A stretch of DNA of 64,000 nucleotides from JAUWOY01 sp034431315. GTDB taxonomy: Bacteria; Chloroflexota; Anaerolineae; VGOG01. Below are positions 1 to 8,055 of the stretch, piece by piece. Positions within the stretch are counted from its first letter, which is position 1; the number at the start of each line of letters is the position of its first letter. The notes beneath the pieces are model-generated. The model was not told the origin of the DNA. It worked only from the letters and a program-made list of their open reading frames with translations, and searched no databases. A program made the position numbers and the translations under genes. Location of the stretch: positions 33,370 through 97,369 of the forward strand of contig DAOUDK010000085.1 in assembly GCA_034431315.1 (NCBI GenBank), read 5' to 3'.

Positions 1-49
1 TCGTTGACTCGTTACTCGTTTCCAAGAGAGGGCCAAGGAGGGACACAAC

Positions 50-589
50 ATGCAAGTGACCATCAACAAATCACGACTGGAGCTAGTCGAGGGCGATATC
101 ACGGAGCAGGACACCGACGCCATCGTCAACGCCGCCAACCCGACCCTGCTGGGCGGGGGCGGCGTGGACGGGGCCATCCATCGGGCGGCAGGGCCGGAGC
201 TCCTGGAGGAGTGCCGCACCCTGGGCGGCTGCCAGACCGGCGACGCCAAGATCACGAAAGGCTATCGGCTCAAGGCGAAGCACGTCGTCCACACCGTGGG
301 ACCGGTCTACTATCGCGACGGTGAGCGAGCGCCGGAGCTGCTGGCCAGCGCCTACCGCCGCAGCCTGGAGGTGGCTTCGGAGAATAACGTCCGCTCAGTT
401 TCCTTCCCCTCCATCAGCACCGGCGCTTACGGCTACCCGATGGAAAAAGCCGCCCCCATCGCCCTGCAGACGGCCATCAATTACCTCGAGTCCCACACCG
501 ACATCGAGCTGGTGCGCTTCGTCCTCTTTGGCCGCCGCGCCTATCAAGTTTATGAGAAGTCGCTCCAGGAGATCTTAGCCCAGAGCTAG
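50..589 (+). CDS. Macrodomain protein, O-acetyl-ADP-ribose deacetylase type
   Basis: A 179-residue single macrodomain. The GDITEQDTDAIVNAANP stretch (residues 15-31) and the glycine-rich loop GGGGVDGAIHRAAG (35-48) are the ADP-ribose binding signatures of the YmdB/MacroD class. A second conserved stretch SISTGAYGYP lies near residues 122-131, where the distal ribose is held. The family removes acetyl or ADP-ribosyl groups from O-acetyl-ADP-ribose or modified proteins in the cytoplasm. Length is normal. The start is preceded by AAGGAGGG. The next gene begins 11 bp after the stop, so the two are probably co-transcribed. The exact substrate cannot be read from sequence. Confidence 0.93.
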   Translation: MQVTINKSRLELVEGDITEQDTDAIVNAANPTLLGGGGVDGAIHRAAGPELLEECRTLGGCQTGDAKITKGYRLKAKHVVHTVGPVYYRDGERAPELLASAYRRSLEVASENNVRSVSFPSISTGAYGYPMEKAAPIALQTAINYLESHTDIELVRFVLFGRRAYQVYEKSLQEILAQS

Positions 590-600
590 CAGGAGGATTG

Positions 601-1986
601 ATGCCACAACGTCACTACGACGTCATCATCGTGGGAGCCGGGCCGGCGGGCATCTTCGCCGCCCTGGAGTTGTCGTCGCACGCAAAGCTGGACATCCTGA
701 TGCTGGAAAAAGGGCCCGACATCGAGAGGCGGCACTGCCCGTCCCGCGAGCTGGGCAAGGGCTGCGCCCACTGCAACCCCTGCATGCTCCTCTGCGGCTG
801 GGGAGGGGCTGGGGCCTTCTCAGACGGCAAGCTGACCCTCTCGCCAGCGGTGGGTGGACACCTGGCGGAATTGCTGGGTGACGAGGAAGCCGGTGCTCTG
901 ATCGAGGAAGTGGACGAGACTTTCGTCAAATTCGGTGCGACGGGACCCATTTACGGCACCAACGACGACGACATAGAGCGACTGGAGAAACGAGCGGCTT
1001 TGGCCGGGTTAAGGCTCATCTCTTTCCCCATCCGCCACATGGGCACAGAGCGGAGCGGCGAGATCCTGACCGCCATGCGGGACGAGCTAGCAGGTCGTGG
1101 GGTGGAGATCAGAACCAGAACCCAAGTGTCCAGGATCCTGGCCGAAAACTCGCGGGCTGTGGGGATAGAGACAGCTAAAGGAGAGGTCATCCAGGGGGAG
1201 TACGTGGTGGTGGCTCCTGGCCGTGAGGGAGCATCTTGGCTGAAGGAAGTGGCCCAACAGTTGAACCTCTCCCTCAGCCGGAATCCCGTTGACTTGGGCG
1301 TGCGGGTGGAGCTGCCAGCCGAGGTGCTGGCACCCATCACTGATCTGGTCTACGAACCCAAGCTGCACTACTACTCCCGCGCCTTCGATGACAAGGTACG
1401 TACGTTCTGCGTCTGCCCTTACGGCGAGGTAGTGACCGAGTACGCCGACGGGGTGATGACCGTCAATGGTCACAGCTATGCTAACCGAAAGACCGCGAAC
1501 ACCAACTTCGCCATCCTGGTGAGCAAGGCTTTCACCGAGCCTTTTAATGAGCCTATCACCTACGGTAAGTACATCGCCAGCCTGGCCAACCTGCTGGGCG
1601 ATGGTGTCATCGTGCAGAGGCTGGGCGACCTGCAGCAGGGGCGGCGCTCGACGCCTGAGCGGCTAGCCCGCAGCCTCGTCACCCCTACTCTGAGAGATGC
1701 CACCCCCGGCGACCTGAACCTGGTACTGCCTTATCGCTACGTAGTGAACATCCTGGAAATGTTGGAGGCTCTGGACAAGTTGGCTCCCGGCGTCAACTCG
1801 CGCCACACCCTGCTCTACGGCGTGGAGGTCAAGTTCTACTCATCCAGGCTCGAACTGAGCAAGGCCCTGGAGACTGAGGTGGAGAATCTCTTCGCCGCCG
1901 GCGACGGGGCAGGCGTGACGCGGGGCTTGGTACAGGCCTCAGCCTCCGGCCTGCTGGTGGCACGGGAGATACTGGCTAGAAGATGA
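601..1986 (+). CDS. FAD-dependent dehydrogenase of the COG2509 type
   Basis: A 461-residue flavoprotein with an N-terminal Rossmann dinucleotide fold, VIIVGAGPAGIFAALEL at about residues 9-25. It has the cysteine-rich stretch KGCAHCNPCMLLCGWGGAG and the FSDGKLTL motif characteristic of the uncharacterised COG2509 FAD proteins. A C-terminal NLFAAGDGAGVTRGLVQA closes the FAD site. The substrate is unknown. The ATG at 601 follows AGGAGG at 591-596 and is preferred to the in-frame TTG at 598. Its stop overlaps the miaB start (ATGA), which indicates translational coupling with a tRNA thiomethylation gene. Family assignment is good, but the biochemical role is not known. Confidence 0.9.
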   Translation: MPQRHYDVIIVGAGPAGIFAALELSSHAKLDILMLEKGPDIERRHCPSRELGKGCAHCNPCMLLCGWGGAGAFSDGKLTLSPAVGGHLAELLGDEEAGALIEEVDETFVKFGATGPIYGTNDDDIERLEKRAALAGLRLISFPIRHMGTERSGEILTAMRDELAGRGVEIRTRTQVSRILAENSRAVGIETAKGEVIQGEYVVVAPGREGASWLKEVAQQLNLSLSRNPVDLGVRVELPAEVLAPITDLVYEPKLHYYSRAFDDKVRTFCVCPYGEVVTEYADGVMTVNGHSYANRKTANTNFAILVSKAFTEPFNEPITYGKYIASLANLLGDGVIVQRLGDLQQGRRSTPERLARSLVTPTLRDATPGDLNLVLPYRYVVNILEMLEALDKLAPGVNSRHTLLYGVEVKFYSSRLELSKALETEVENLFAAGDGAGVTRGLVQASASGLLVAREILARR

Positions 1987-3281
1987 AATACTATCACATT
2001 TGGAGTATCGGTTGTCAAATGAACGCCGCCGACTCGCGACGAGCGGCAGAGGAGCTGGAACGCCTGGGCTACCGTTGGACGAAGCGGGCCGAAGAAGCTG
2101 ACCTCGTTGTCCTAAACACCTGCGTGGTGCGGCAGAGCGCCGAGGACAAGGCACTGGGCCGCCTCAGCTCCCTCAAACCCCTCAAAAAGAAGCGCCCCGC
2201 AGCCGTCATCGCCGTGATGGGCTGCCTCGTAGACGACATCCCTGCCCTAAAACAAGACTTCCCCTACGTGGACGCCTTCCTCAAACCATCAGACGTGGAG
2301 AGCCTAATCCAGCTCGTCAAAGAGCACCGCCCATCAGCAGCCGACCTCCAATCTCCAACCTCCAACTTCCAACTTCCAGTCTCCTGCTACGTTCCAATCA
2401 TCGAGGGCTGCGACCACTTCTGCACCTACTGTATCGTCAGACTGCGGCGGGGGCGAGAGCGAAGCCGCCCGGTGGACGAAATAGCGGAAGAGGTGGAGTG
2501 CCTGGTGAAACGTGGCGCGCGCGAGGTGACTTTGCTGGGTCAGAACGTGGACGCCTACGGCCACGACCTGCCGGGCCAGCCCGATTTGGCTGACGTCCTG
2601 GTCGCTGTTCACGGGATCGAAGACCTGTGGCGCATCCGTTTCCTGACCTCTCATCCCGCCGACATGAAGGAGCGAATCATTGAAGCCGTGGCCAGTCTCC
2701 CCAAAGTCTGCGAGCACATTGAGATCCCCGTTCAGTCGGGTGACGACGCTGTCCTCAAACGCATGGTCCGAGGCTACACCGTAGACCAGTACCGTCGCCT
2801 GGTGACCAAAATCCGCCAGCGCGTCCCAGAAGTGAGTCTGGCCACTGACGTGATCGTCGGCTTCCCTGACGAGACCGAGGAGCAATTCGCGAACACCTAC
2901 CGGCTTTTGGAGGAGGTCCGCTTCGACACGGTGCACGTTGCCGCCTACTCGCCCCGCCCCGGCACCGCCGCCAGCCGCCTCCCCGACGACGTTCCTCAAG
3001 AGGCGAAAGCACGCCGCCGCAAGATTGTCGAGGACCTGCAAGAGAACATTGCCGGTGAGATTAACCAGCGGCTCCTGGGGGAAACTGTCGAGGTATTAGT
3101 CGAGGAGAAGCACAGGGGCAAGTGGAAGGGGCGCACCCGCACCCATAAGCTGGTCTTCTTTGAAGTCGCCCCCCCTCTTTCCCCCTCAAAGTTGGGGGGG
3201 ATGAAGGAGGGGCGAGGAAAGTTAGCCCAGGTGAAGATCACCTGGGCGGGGCCATGGTCTATGCAAGGGGAGTTAGCCTGA
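1983..3281 (+). CDS. miaB: tRNA-2-methylthio-N6-isopentenyladenosine synthase MiaB
   Basis: A 432-residue radical-SAM methylthiotransferase that converts i6A37 to ms2i6A37 in tRNAs reading UNN codons. The three N-terminal Fe-S cysteines are in GCQMN, LNTCVVR and VMGCL. The radical SAM cluster is CDHFCTYC (about residues 140-147), followed by RRGRERSRP. The C-terminal TRAM domain is recognisable. Two repeat-derived segments interrupt an otherwise standard protein: a 7-bp tandem repeat between the N-terminal and radical-SAM domains (residues about 121-133), and a C/G-tract palindrome inside the TRAM region (about 396-411). Both keep the frame. The gene is coupled to the upstream FAD gene by a 4-bp overlap. 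Confidence 0.96.
   Translation: MKYYHIWSIGCQMNAADSRRAAEELERLGYRWTKRAEEADLVVLNTCVVRQSAEDKALGRLSSLKPLKKKRPAAVIAVMGCLVDDIPALKQDFPYVDAFLKPSDVESLIQLVKEHRPSAADLQSPTSNFQLPVSCYVPIIEGCDHFCTYCIVRLRRGRERSRPVDEIAEEVECLVKRGAREVTLLGQNVDAYGHDLPGQPDLADVLVAVHGIEDLWRIRFLTSHPADMKERIIEAVASLPKVCEHIEIPVQSGDDAVLKRMVRGYTVDQYRRLVTKIRQRVPEVSLATDVIVGFPDETEEQFANTYRLLEEVRFDTVHVAAYSPRPGTAASRLPDDVPQEAKARRRKIVEDLQENIAGEINQRLLGETVEVLVEEKHRGKWKGRTRTHKLVFFEVAPPLSPSKLGGMKEGRGKLAQVKITWAGPWSMQGELA
2344..2380. repeat. Degenerate 7-bp tandem repeat inside miaB
   Basis: Five to six units of CCTCCAA/CTTCCAA/CTTCCAG follow each other with a 7-bp period and are read in frame by miaB as a Ser/Asn/Gln/Pro-rich linker between domains. 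The reverse-complement family (TTGGAAG) recurs at 40338-40374. Confidence 0.85.
3168..3214. repeat. C/G-tract palindromic element inside miaB
   Basis: A C-rich arm, a short AAAGTTG centre and a G-rich arm form an imperfect palindrome read in frame as an APPLSPSKLGG-type peptide. Sister copies lie in glgA, the GH57 gene and tsaD. Confidence 0.85.
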
Positions 3282-3292
3282 AGCAAGCATCC

Positions 3293-3326
3293 AGACCCTT
3301 GGGGTTTTGGAAAACCCCAAGGGTCT
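3293..3326. terminator. Perfect 16-bp-arm hairpin between miaB and xseB
   Basis: Arms 3293-3308 and 3311-3326 (AGACCCTTGGGGTTTT and its exact complement) with a 2-nt loop lie between convergent genes and touch the xseB stop codon. The arms hold four T or A residues at the tip rather than a trailing U-tract, so a bidirectional terminator is likely but not certain. Confidence 0.6.
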
Positions 3327-3592
3327 CACGATGCGTCTCTTTCCTCGAAAGGCTCGCCCTGAGCCTTGCCGAAGGGCATTGTCTCGTAACCTCCCTCGTC
3401 CGAGGGCACCAACTGGCTCACTTTCAGATCGGCATCGTCCAGCTTCTGGCCGCAGTGCTGGGCCAGCGTCATCCCCCGCTCGAAGAGGGCGATGGACTCA
3501 TCGAGAGTTAACCCTCCCCCCTCCAGTCGGTGCACTGTATCCTCTAGCTCTTTGAATGCCTCTTCGAAAGACAGTTTCTCTACTTCGTTCAT
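3326..3592 (-). CDS. xseB: Exodeoxyribonuclease VII small subunit
   Basis: An 88-residue protein with the XseB core LSFEEAFKELEDTVHRLE, GLTLDESIALFERGM and a coiled-coil-like second helix. It assembles with XseA into the nuclease that degrades single-stranded DNA to oligonucleotides. The ATG at 3592 lies 3 bp beyond the xseA stop and fits the family start better than an upstream Met inside xseA. The last 20 or so residues (GGYETMPFGKAQGEPFEERDAS) are not XseB-like. They are encoded largely by a dispersed palindrome (3345-3380) that has extended the C-terminus. Confidence 0.92.
   Translation of the reverse strand: MNEVEKLSFEEAFKELEDTVHRLEGGGLTLDESIALFERGMTLAQHCGQKLDDADLKVSQLVPSDEGGYETMPFGKAQGEPFEERDAS
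3345..3380. repeat. GAGCTCAGG-type dispersed palindrome in xseB
   Basis: The core CGCCCTGAGCCTTGCCGAAGG belongs to a family seen again at 16997-17020, 18231-18264, 37503-37530, 42205-42238 and 52197-52250. Here it is translated as the end of XseB. Confidence 0.75.
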
Positions 3593-3594
3593 TT

Positions 3595-4815
3595 TTAGTT
3601 CTCCTGGCGTTGCACTGCCCAAGCGACCAGGCCCTCGAACTTGCCGTCGCTCACCTGGGTCTCGATTCGATCCCCAGTAGCCACCTGGGCTACGCTCTTC
3701 ACGATCTCCCCTGTTCTCAATTGACGGGTTATGGAATAGCCTCTGTCCAGGGTGGCAAAGGGGCTGAGACTCTGCAAGCGCAGGAGGTGGCCGTGCAGCC
3801 GCTCTCGCCGCAGGGCCAACTGGTGAGCCAGGCTCGCGCTGGCCGCGCGGGTTAGCTCATCTATGCGCTGGCGATGGCTGGCGATTTTGGCTTGAGGCGA
3901 CAGTCGGCTGAGGGCTCGCTGCTGGGCCTCAAGAGCACTGCGCCGTTCGACGATTTGCCTCCCCACGAGCGTGACCAGGCGGTTTCGGCGGAGGTGCAGC
4001 GTTCCCCGCAGCTCTCCTTGATCGGGCACGGCGATTTCTGCGGCGGCCGAAGGGGTGGGAGCCCGCACATCGGCCACGAAGTCGGCGATGGTGAAGTCGG
4101 TCTCGTGGCCCACGCCGGAGATCACAGGCAGGCGCGATGAGTAGATGGCCCGCGCCACCCGCTCATCGTTGAAGGCCCACAGTTCCTCCAGCGACCCGCC
4201 GCCCCGCGCGACGATGATGGCCTCTGCATCGGTGTGCTCGTTGAGAGCTTCGATGGCGGCTACGATCTGCAGTGGCGCTTTGTCTCCTTGCACCAGGCTG
4301 GGGGATAGAATCACTTCAACCAGAGGGTAGCGGCGTCCCAGAACGTGAAATATGTCCCTGAGGGCGGCGCCCGTAGGCGAGGTGACCACACCCAGGCAGC
4401 GGGGAAAGGGTGGTAGAGGCCGCTTGTGCTCAGGGGCGAAAAGGCCCTCGGCCTCCAGGCGTTTCTTAAGGGCCTCAAACTGGAGGTACAAAACTCCCAG
4501 GCCGGCCGGCTGGAGAGCGTCCACGTAGAATTGATAAGTGCCTTGAACCTCGTAAACAGAGATGCGGCCGTGGGCAAGGATGGCCTCGCCGTTGGAGGGG
4601 AGGCGAGCTTGCCGGTCGGCCAGCGAGCGCCATATCACACAGCGTATGCTGGCCGCTTTATCTTTCAGGGTAAAGTAGACGTGTCCCGCCGCCGAGCGAG
4701 AGAAATTAGAGACCTCGCCCTCTATCCAGAGGTCCTGGAGCACGAAGTCTATCTCGAAGAGGTCTTTGATGTAGTTGTTGATCTGGCTGACGGTGAAGTA
4801 GTGAGTGGTGGTCAC
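3595..4815 (-). CDS. xseA: Exodeoxyribonuclease VII large subunit
   Basis: A 406-residue XseA. The N-terminal OB-fold shows YFTVSQINNYIKDLFE, DLWIEGEVSNF and GHVYFTLKD. The catalytic domain shows VVTSPTGAALRDI, IIVARGGGSLEELWAFN and ISGVGHETDFTIADFVAD, with ARAPTPSAAAE-like residues following. The GTG at 4813-4815 is chosen because it overlaps the HEPN stop as GTGA and puts TTHYFTVS at the N-terminus; the longer reading adds unrelated residues. The protein cuts single-stranded DNA together with XseB, encoded immediately downstream. Length is typical to slightly short, and all recognisable motifs are present. Confidence 0.95.
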   Translation of the reverse strand: MTTTHYFTVSQINNYIKDLFEIDFVLQDLWIEGEVSNFSRSAAGHVYFTLKDKAASIRCVIWRSLADRQARLPSNGEAILAHGRISVYEVQGTYQFYVDALQPAGLGVLYLQFEALKKRLEAEGLFAPEHKRPLPPFPRCLGVVTSPTGAALRDIFHVLGRRYPLVEVILSPSLVQGDKAPLQIVAAIEALNEHTDAEAIIVARGGGSLEELWAFNDERVARAIYSSRLPVISGVGHETDFTIADFVADVRAPTPSAAAEIAVPDQGELRGTLHLRRNRLVTLVGRQIVERRSALEAQQRALSRLSPQAKIASHRQRIDELTRAASASLAHQLALRRERLHGHLLRLQSLSPFATLDRGYSITRQLRTGEIVKSVAQVATGDRIETQVSDGKFEGLVAWAVQRQEN

Positions 4816-5207
4816 GGTTCCACTATCTCCCGCCCGATCTGCGACCGGACCCACTGCAGGACCCTCGCAGCCAGTTCCAGAGCCCTTTCATATTCGTCCT
4901 CACTGACAGGATAATAGTCTCCCGGATACCGCATCTGGACAGCGTAGTCGGAGAGCTCCACGACCTCCCGGATGGGCTCCGGCACGGTCACGTGTTGCTC
5001 CAATCGCTCCAGAATCAAGGTGAAAGCATGTACCATTGGATAATCGCCACTCAGGTAGATGAGCAAAGCCTTCAGGGCCTTTTCCGCCGCTTGCTGGGCC
5101 TCGAAACAGAGATCCTCCAAGAGGACCTTCTCCCCTCTGGCTCGGCGGGCGATTTCCAAGTTGCTCTCTGCCCTCTGAAGCCAGTCCTCAAACTCTTTCA
5201 CGGTCAT
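4812..5207 (-). CDS. HEPN domain protein of a HEPN/MNT pair
   Basis: A 131-residue all-helical protein: AESNLEIARRARGEKVLLED, CFEAQQAAEKALKALLIYL, then HAFTLILERL and an MRYPGDYYPVSEDEYERAL tail. This order is typical of HEPN proteins partnered with minimal nucleotidyltransferases. In studied pairs HEPN is an RNase toxin and MNT silences it by AMPylation. The canonical RX4-6H motif is not obvious here. It overlaps the MNT gene by 20 bp upstream and xseA by 4 bp downstream, so translation of all four genes (MNT, HEPN, xseA, xseB) may be coupled, an unusual arrangement for a toxin system. Confidence 0.88.
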   Translation of the reverse strand: MTVKEFEDWLQRAESNLEIARRARGEKVLLEDLCFEAQQAAEKALKALLIYLSGDYPMVHAFTLILERLEQHVTVPEPIREVVELSDYAVQMRYPGDYYPVSEDEYERALELAARVLQWVRSQIGREIVEP

Positions 5208-5529
5208 AGAACACCCTCCCTTCCCGTAACGCTTGGCGGTAGACGTAAAATGGGCTCTCTCTGTATTGTTCCAGGGTTCCTGTGTTGACCACTACCACAT
5301 CCACCGCTGCCCCGACCCTCTTGTCCAGAAGGGCACGGTAGATGCGCCGGGAGACCTCGCGCTCGTTCCGGATATCCCGCACAACCACCAAGAAGTCGTA
5401 GTCACTCTCGTTTCGCGCCGTCCCTTTCGCTCTGGACCCGAAAAGTATGACCCGCTCCGGCCGAGCTACCTGGACGATGGTGTCCACGATGGCCCGCAGG
5501 CGTTGGGACTGTCCTTGCTCTATATTCAT
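5188..5529 (-). CDS. MNT-type minimal nucleotidyltransferase
   Basis: A 113-residue protein with the nucleotidyltransferase signature GSRAKGTARNESDYDFLVVV (about residues 30-49), giving the GSX10DXD pattern, and a further acidic residue in AAVDVVVVN (about 79-87). It is the expected antitoxin partner of the HEPN gene that overlaps its 3' end. The start has GGAGGTTATTCGAA upstream. Catalytic residues are intact, so AMP transfer to the HEPN protein is plausible by family analogy. Confidence 0.9.
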   Translation of the reverse strand: MNIEQGQSQRLRAIVDTIVQVARPERVILFGSRAKGTARNESDYDFLVVVRDIRNEREVSRRIYRALLDKRVGAAVDVVVVNTGTLEQYRESPFYVYRQALREGRVFYDRERV

Positions 5530-5559
5530 TTCGAATAACCTCCCTTCTGGGTCCTCTCC

Positions 5560-6234
5560 TCAATCTGATGGGGAGAGGGCTACGGTTTTTCCCTGCAGAA
5601 ACTTGATGCCCGAATAGATGAAGTAGATACTCAGGGCGATCAGGAAGAATCCGCACACCAGCATGATCAGCCTGTAGACGGGTTGGCTCAGCAAGGTTTT
5701 GCCTCTGGCGATCAACAGGGCCACCAGGCTATACCAGCTCAGGTCGGATAGAATGTGGCCGAAGTAGAAAGAACCAAGACCCAAAGGGCCTCGCGCCAGA
5801 GATAAGGCCACGTAGCTGGCGCCCACCGTGGCCCACCAGAGCACCCAATAGGGATTGGAGATGCTGACCACGATGCCCGTGATTATCGGACCCAGTTGCA
5901 GCCCGGCCTCCACGCCAATCGCCTGCTCCAAAGAGACCGCGCCCCACCACGCGCTCCGGACGATGTCGACCCCCATCCAGAGGAGAAAGGCTCCCCCCAG
6001 AAGCCCAATAAGCCCAGCTACCAGATTCCGCTTCAACAGGCGGCTCAATCCAGCGGCCAAGCCGACAACGATGAGGGCCTCGGCCACGGCGTGGCCCAGC
6101 ACCAGCGCCGGCCCCTCCCAGAAGCCCCTCCGGGCACTCCCGCTTATGACCACCGTTAGAAGAGGCCCCGGCATCAGCGCCCCTGAGAAGCCAACAAACA
6201 ACGAAGTGGTGAATATAGCTATCAGTTTCGTCAT
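5560..6234 (-). CDS. LysE/RhtB family amino-acid exporter
   Basis: A 224-residue membrane protein with about six hydrophobic helices. The N-terminal LFVGFSGALMPGPLLTVVI matches the LysE-type GxxPGP signature. Helices follow at about residues 37-58, 65-87 and 110-135, then two at the C-terminus. The family exports amino acids or small metabolites by proton antiport; substrate cannot be assigned. The ATG at 6234 is preferred because a promoter ends about 12-18 bp upstream and the longer reading would start inside that promoter. It is divergent from the aryl-pyruvate oxidation cluster, which may hint at amino-acid traffic. Confidence 0.9.
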   Translation of the reverse strand: MTKLIAIFTTSLFVGFSGALMPGPLLTVVISGSARRGFWEGPALVLGHAVAEALIVVGLAAGLSRLLKRNLVAGLIGLLGGAFLLWMGVDIVRSAWWGAVSLEQAIGVEAGLQLGPIITGIVVSISNPYWVLWWATVGASYVALSLARGPLGLGSFYFGHILSDLSWYSLVALLIARGKTLLSQPVYRLIMLVCGFFLIALSIYFIYSGIKFLQGKTVALSPSD

Positions 6235-6252
6235 GGCTAACCCCTGTCCTCT

Positions 6253-6280
6253 ATTATACCTGACCTCCTTAAAAAGGCAA
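6253..6280 (-). promoter_or_regulatory. Promoter for the LysE-type exporter
   Basis: Reading the minus strand: TTGCCT at 6280-6275, a 16-bp spacer, and a perfect TATAAT at 6258-6253. The predicted leader before the ATG at 6234 is only about 12 nt. Confidence 0.75.
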
Positions 6281-6316
6281 ACCTTCGCATTCACGACGTA
6301 CAGTAAACAATCGGAT

Positions 6317-6345
6317 TTGACGCCCACGATAATATGTACTACAAT
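6317..6345 (+). promoter_or_regulatory. Promoter for iorA
   Basis: TTGACG at 6317-6322, 17-bp spacer, TACAAT at 6340-6345. It diverges from the exporter promoter 37 bp away, leaving a compact shared control region. Confidence 0.75.
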
Positions 6346-6458
6346 TCTTTCACGACAGAGCCATGAGAGCAGATATGTCACCGGAATTCAGGGTGAGAAG
6401 CACATTTAGAAACGCAGACGCTATTTCAAAAAACACTAACCAATGGAGGTTAAGTGAG

Positions 6459-8042
6459 ATGACAGAAAGGTTGCTGTTGCTCGGCGATGAAGCCGTCGCT
6501 CTGGCCGCAGTGCACGCGGGAATAAGCGGGGCCTACTCGTATCCGGGTACCCCGGCAAGCGAGATATTCGAGTACGTGGAGAGGCTCGCCGACCGCTTTG
6601 GCGTACACGCTGACTGGTCGGCAAACGAGAAGGTTGCATACGAGGAGGCCCTGGGGATGTCCTTCGCGGGGAAGAGGGCGCTGGTCAGCATGAAGCACGT
6701 GGGCCTGAACGTGGCCGCGGATCCCTTCGTGAGCTCCGCGATAAGCGGGGTGAACGGCGGGCTGGTGCTCGCCGTTGCCGACGACCCAGGCATGCATTCC
6801 TCTCAAAACGAGCAGGACTCCCGTTACTACGCCAACTTCGCTCGGATTCCCTGCCTCGAGCCGGCTAACCAGCAGGAAGCGTACGAGATGACCAGGGAGG
6901 CCTTCGAGCTTTCCGAAAGACTCGGCCTGCCGGTCATGGTCAGGCTCACCACGAGGCTGGCGCACAGCAGGGCGGACGTGGCGGTGGGTGAACCGAGAGA
7001 ACAGAAGGGCTTGAAAAAGCCCTCCGACGTCTCCGCGTGGACCCTGATTCCAGGCAATGCCAGGAGGCAATACAGGAAGCTTTTGGAGAAACAGCCAGCT
7101 CTGTTTCAGGCCAGCGAAGCGTCCTCATACAACGTGGTTGACCTCTCCGGTCTGGACAGAGGCCTGGGCGTCATAGTGTCCGGGATAGCCTACAACTACT
7201 TCATGGAGGCTGTGGGCGGAATCAGCCCCTATCCCTACGTCAAAATCGGCATGTATCCGCTGCCCGTTTCGGCCATACGGAGGCTGTATGAGGCTGTGGA
7301 CCGGATGCTGGTGATAGAGGAGGGGTATCCCTTTATCGAGGAGTTGATGAGCGGGGTTTTGGGCTGCGGAAAACCAGTTTTGGGCAAGCTTTCCGGTGCG
7401 CTGCCCCGCACCGGCGAGCTAAAGCCGGAGCTTGTGGCTGGGGGACTGGGGGTAGAGTGGGAGGCGAGCGAATTTGTGCCCTTCGAGCCCCTCGCCGCGC
7501 GACCTCCCGCGCTTTGCCGGGGCTGCCCCCATGCGGACACCTTCAGGGCGATGAAGGAAGCCATCTCGATTTACGAGCAGCCCACGGTCTTTTCGGACAT
7601 CGGCTGCTACGCGCTCGGCTTCTATCCGCCCTTCCAGGCCATCGAGACCTGCATAGATATGGGAGCCAGCATCAGCATGGCCGCGGGCGCGGCTCACGCG
7701 GGGATGTTTCCGGTTCTGTGTGCCATCGGCGACTCGACGTTCTGCCACTCCGGCATGACGCCGCTCATCGGAGCCGCCAAGGAGAACGTGAACATCAAGG
7801 TGTTCATCCTGGACAACGGGACCGTAGCCATGACCGGTACCCAGGAGACGATGGCCACGGGCGAAAGGTTGGTGGAACTGGTGGTGGGCCTGGGGGTGCC
7901 CAGGGAGCACGTCCGCACCCTCGTCCCCCTCCCCAGGAATCACGAGGAGAATGTGAGGTTGATCCGGGAGGAGATCGAATACGAAGGTCTATCCGTGCTC
8001 ATTCCCCAAAGGCCCTGCATCTACCTCAAGAGGAAAATCTAG
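6459..8042 (+). CDS. iorA: Indolepyruvate ferredoxin oxidoreductase alpha subunit lacking the ferredoxin domain
   Basis: A 527-residue TPP-dependent 2-oxoacid oxidoreductase subunit. The pyrimidine-binding half carries GAYSYPGTPASEI, SANEKVAYEEALGMS and MKHVGLNVAADP. The TPP/metal half carries ALCRGCPHADTF, SDIGCYALG, AIGDSTFCHSGM and IFILDNGTVAMTGTQ-like sequence. The family oxidatively decarboxylates aryl-pyruvates to aryl-acetyl-CoA. The protein ends at PCIYLKRKI, without the C-terminal 2x[4Fe-4S] domain of classical IorA. GGAGGT sits 8 bp before the ATG at 6459. iorB follows after 13 bp. Electron transfer must use another protein or differ from the classical enzyme. Confidence 0.92.
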   Translation: MTERLLLLGDEAVALAAVHAGISGAYSYPGTPASEIFEYVERLADRFGVHADWSANEKVAYEEALGMSFAGKRALVSMKHVGLNVAADPFVSSAISGVNGGLVLAVADDPGMHSSQNEQDSRYYANFARIPCLEPANQQEAYEMTREAFELSERLGLPVMVRLTTRLAHSRADVAVGEPREQKGLKKPSDVSAWTLIPGNARRQYRKLLEKQPALFQASEASSYNVVDLSGLDRGLGVIVSGIAYNYFMEAVGGISPYPYVKIGMYPLPVSAIRRLYEAVDRMLVIEEGYPFIEELMSGVLGCGKPVLGKLSGALPRTGELKPELVAGGLGVEWEASEFVPFEPLAARPPALCRGCPHADTFRAMKEAISIYEQPTVFSDIGCYALGFYPPFQAIETCIDMGASISMAAGAAHAGMFPVLCAIGDSTFCHSGMTPLIGAAKENVNIKVFILDNGTVAMTGTQETMATGERLVELVVGLGVPREHVRTLVPLPRNHEENVRLIREEIEYEGLSVLIPQRPCIYLKRKI

Positions 8043-8055
8043 TAGGAGGTAAACC

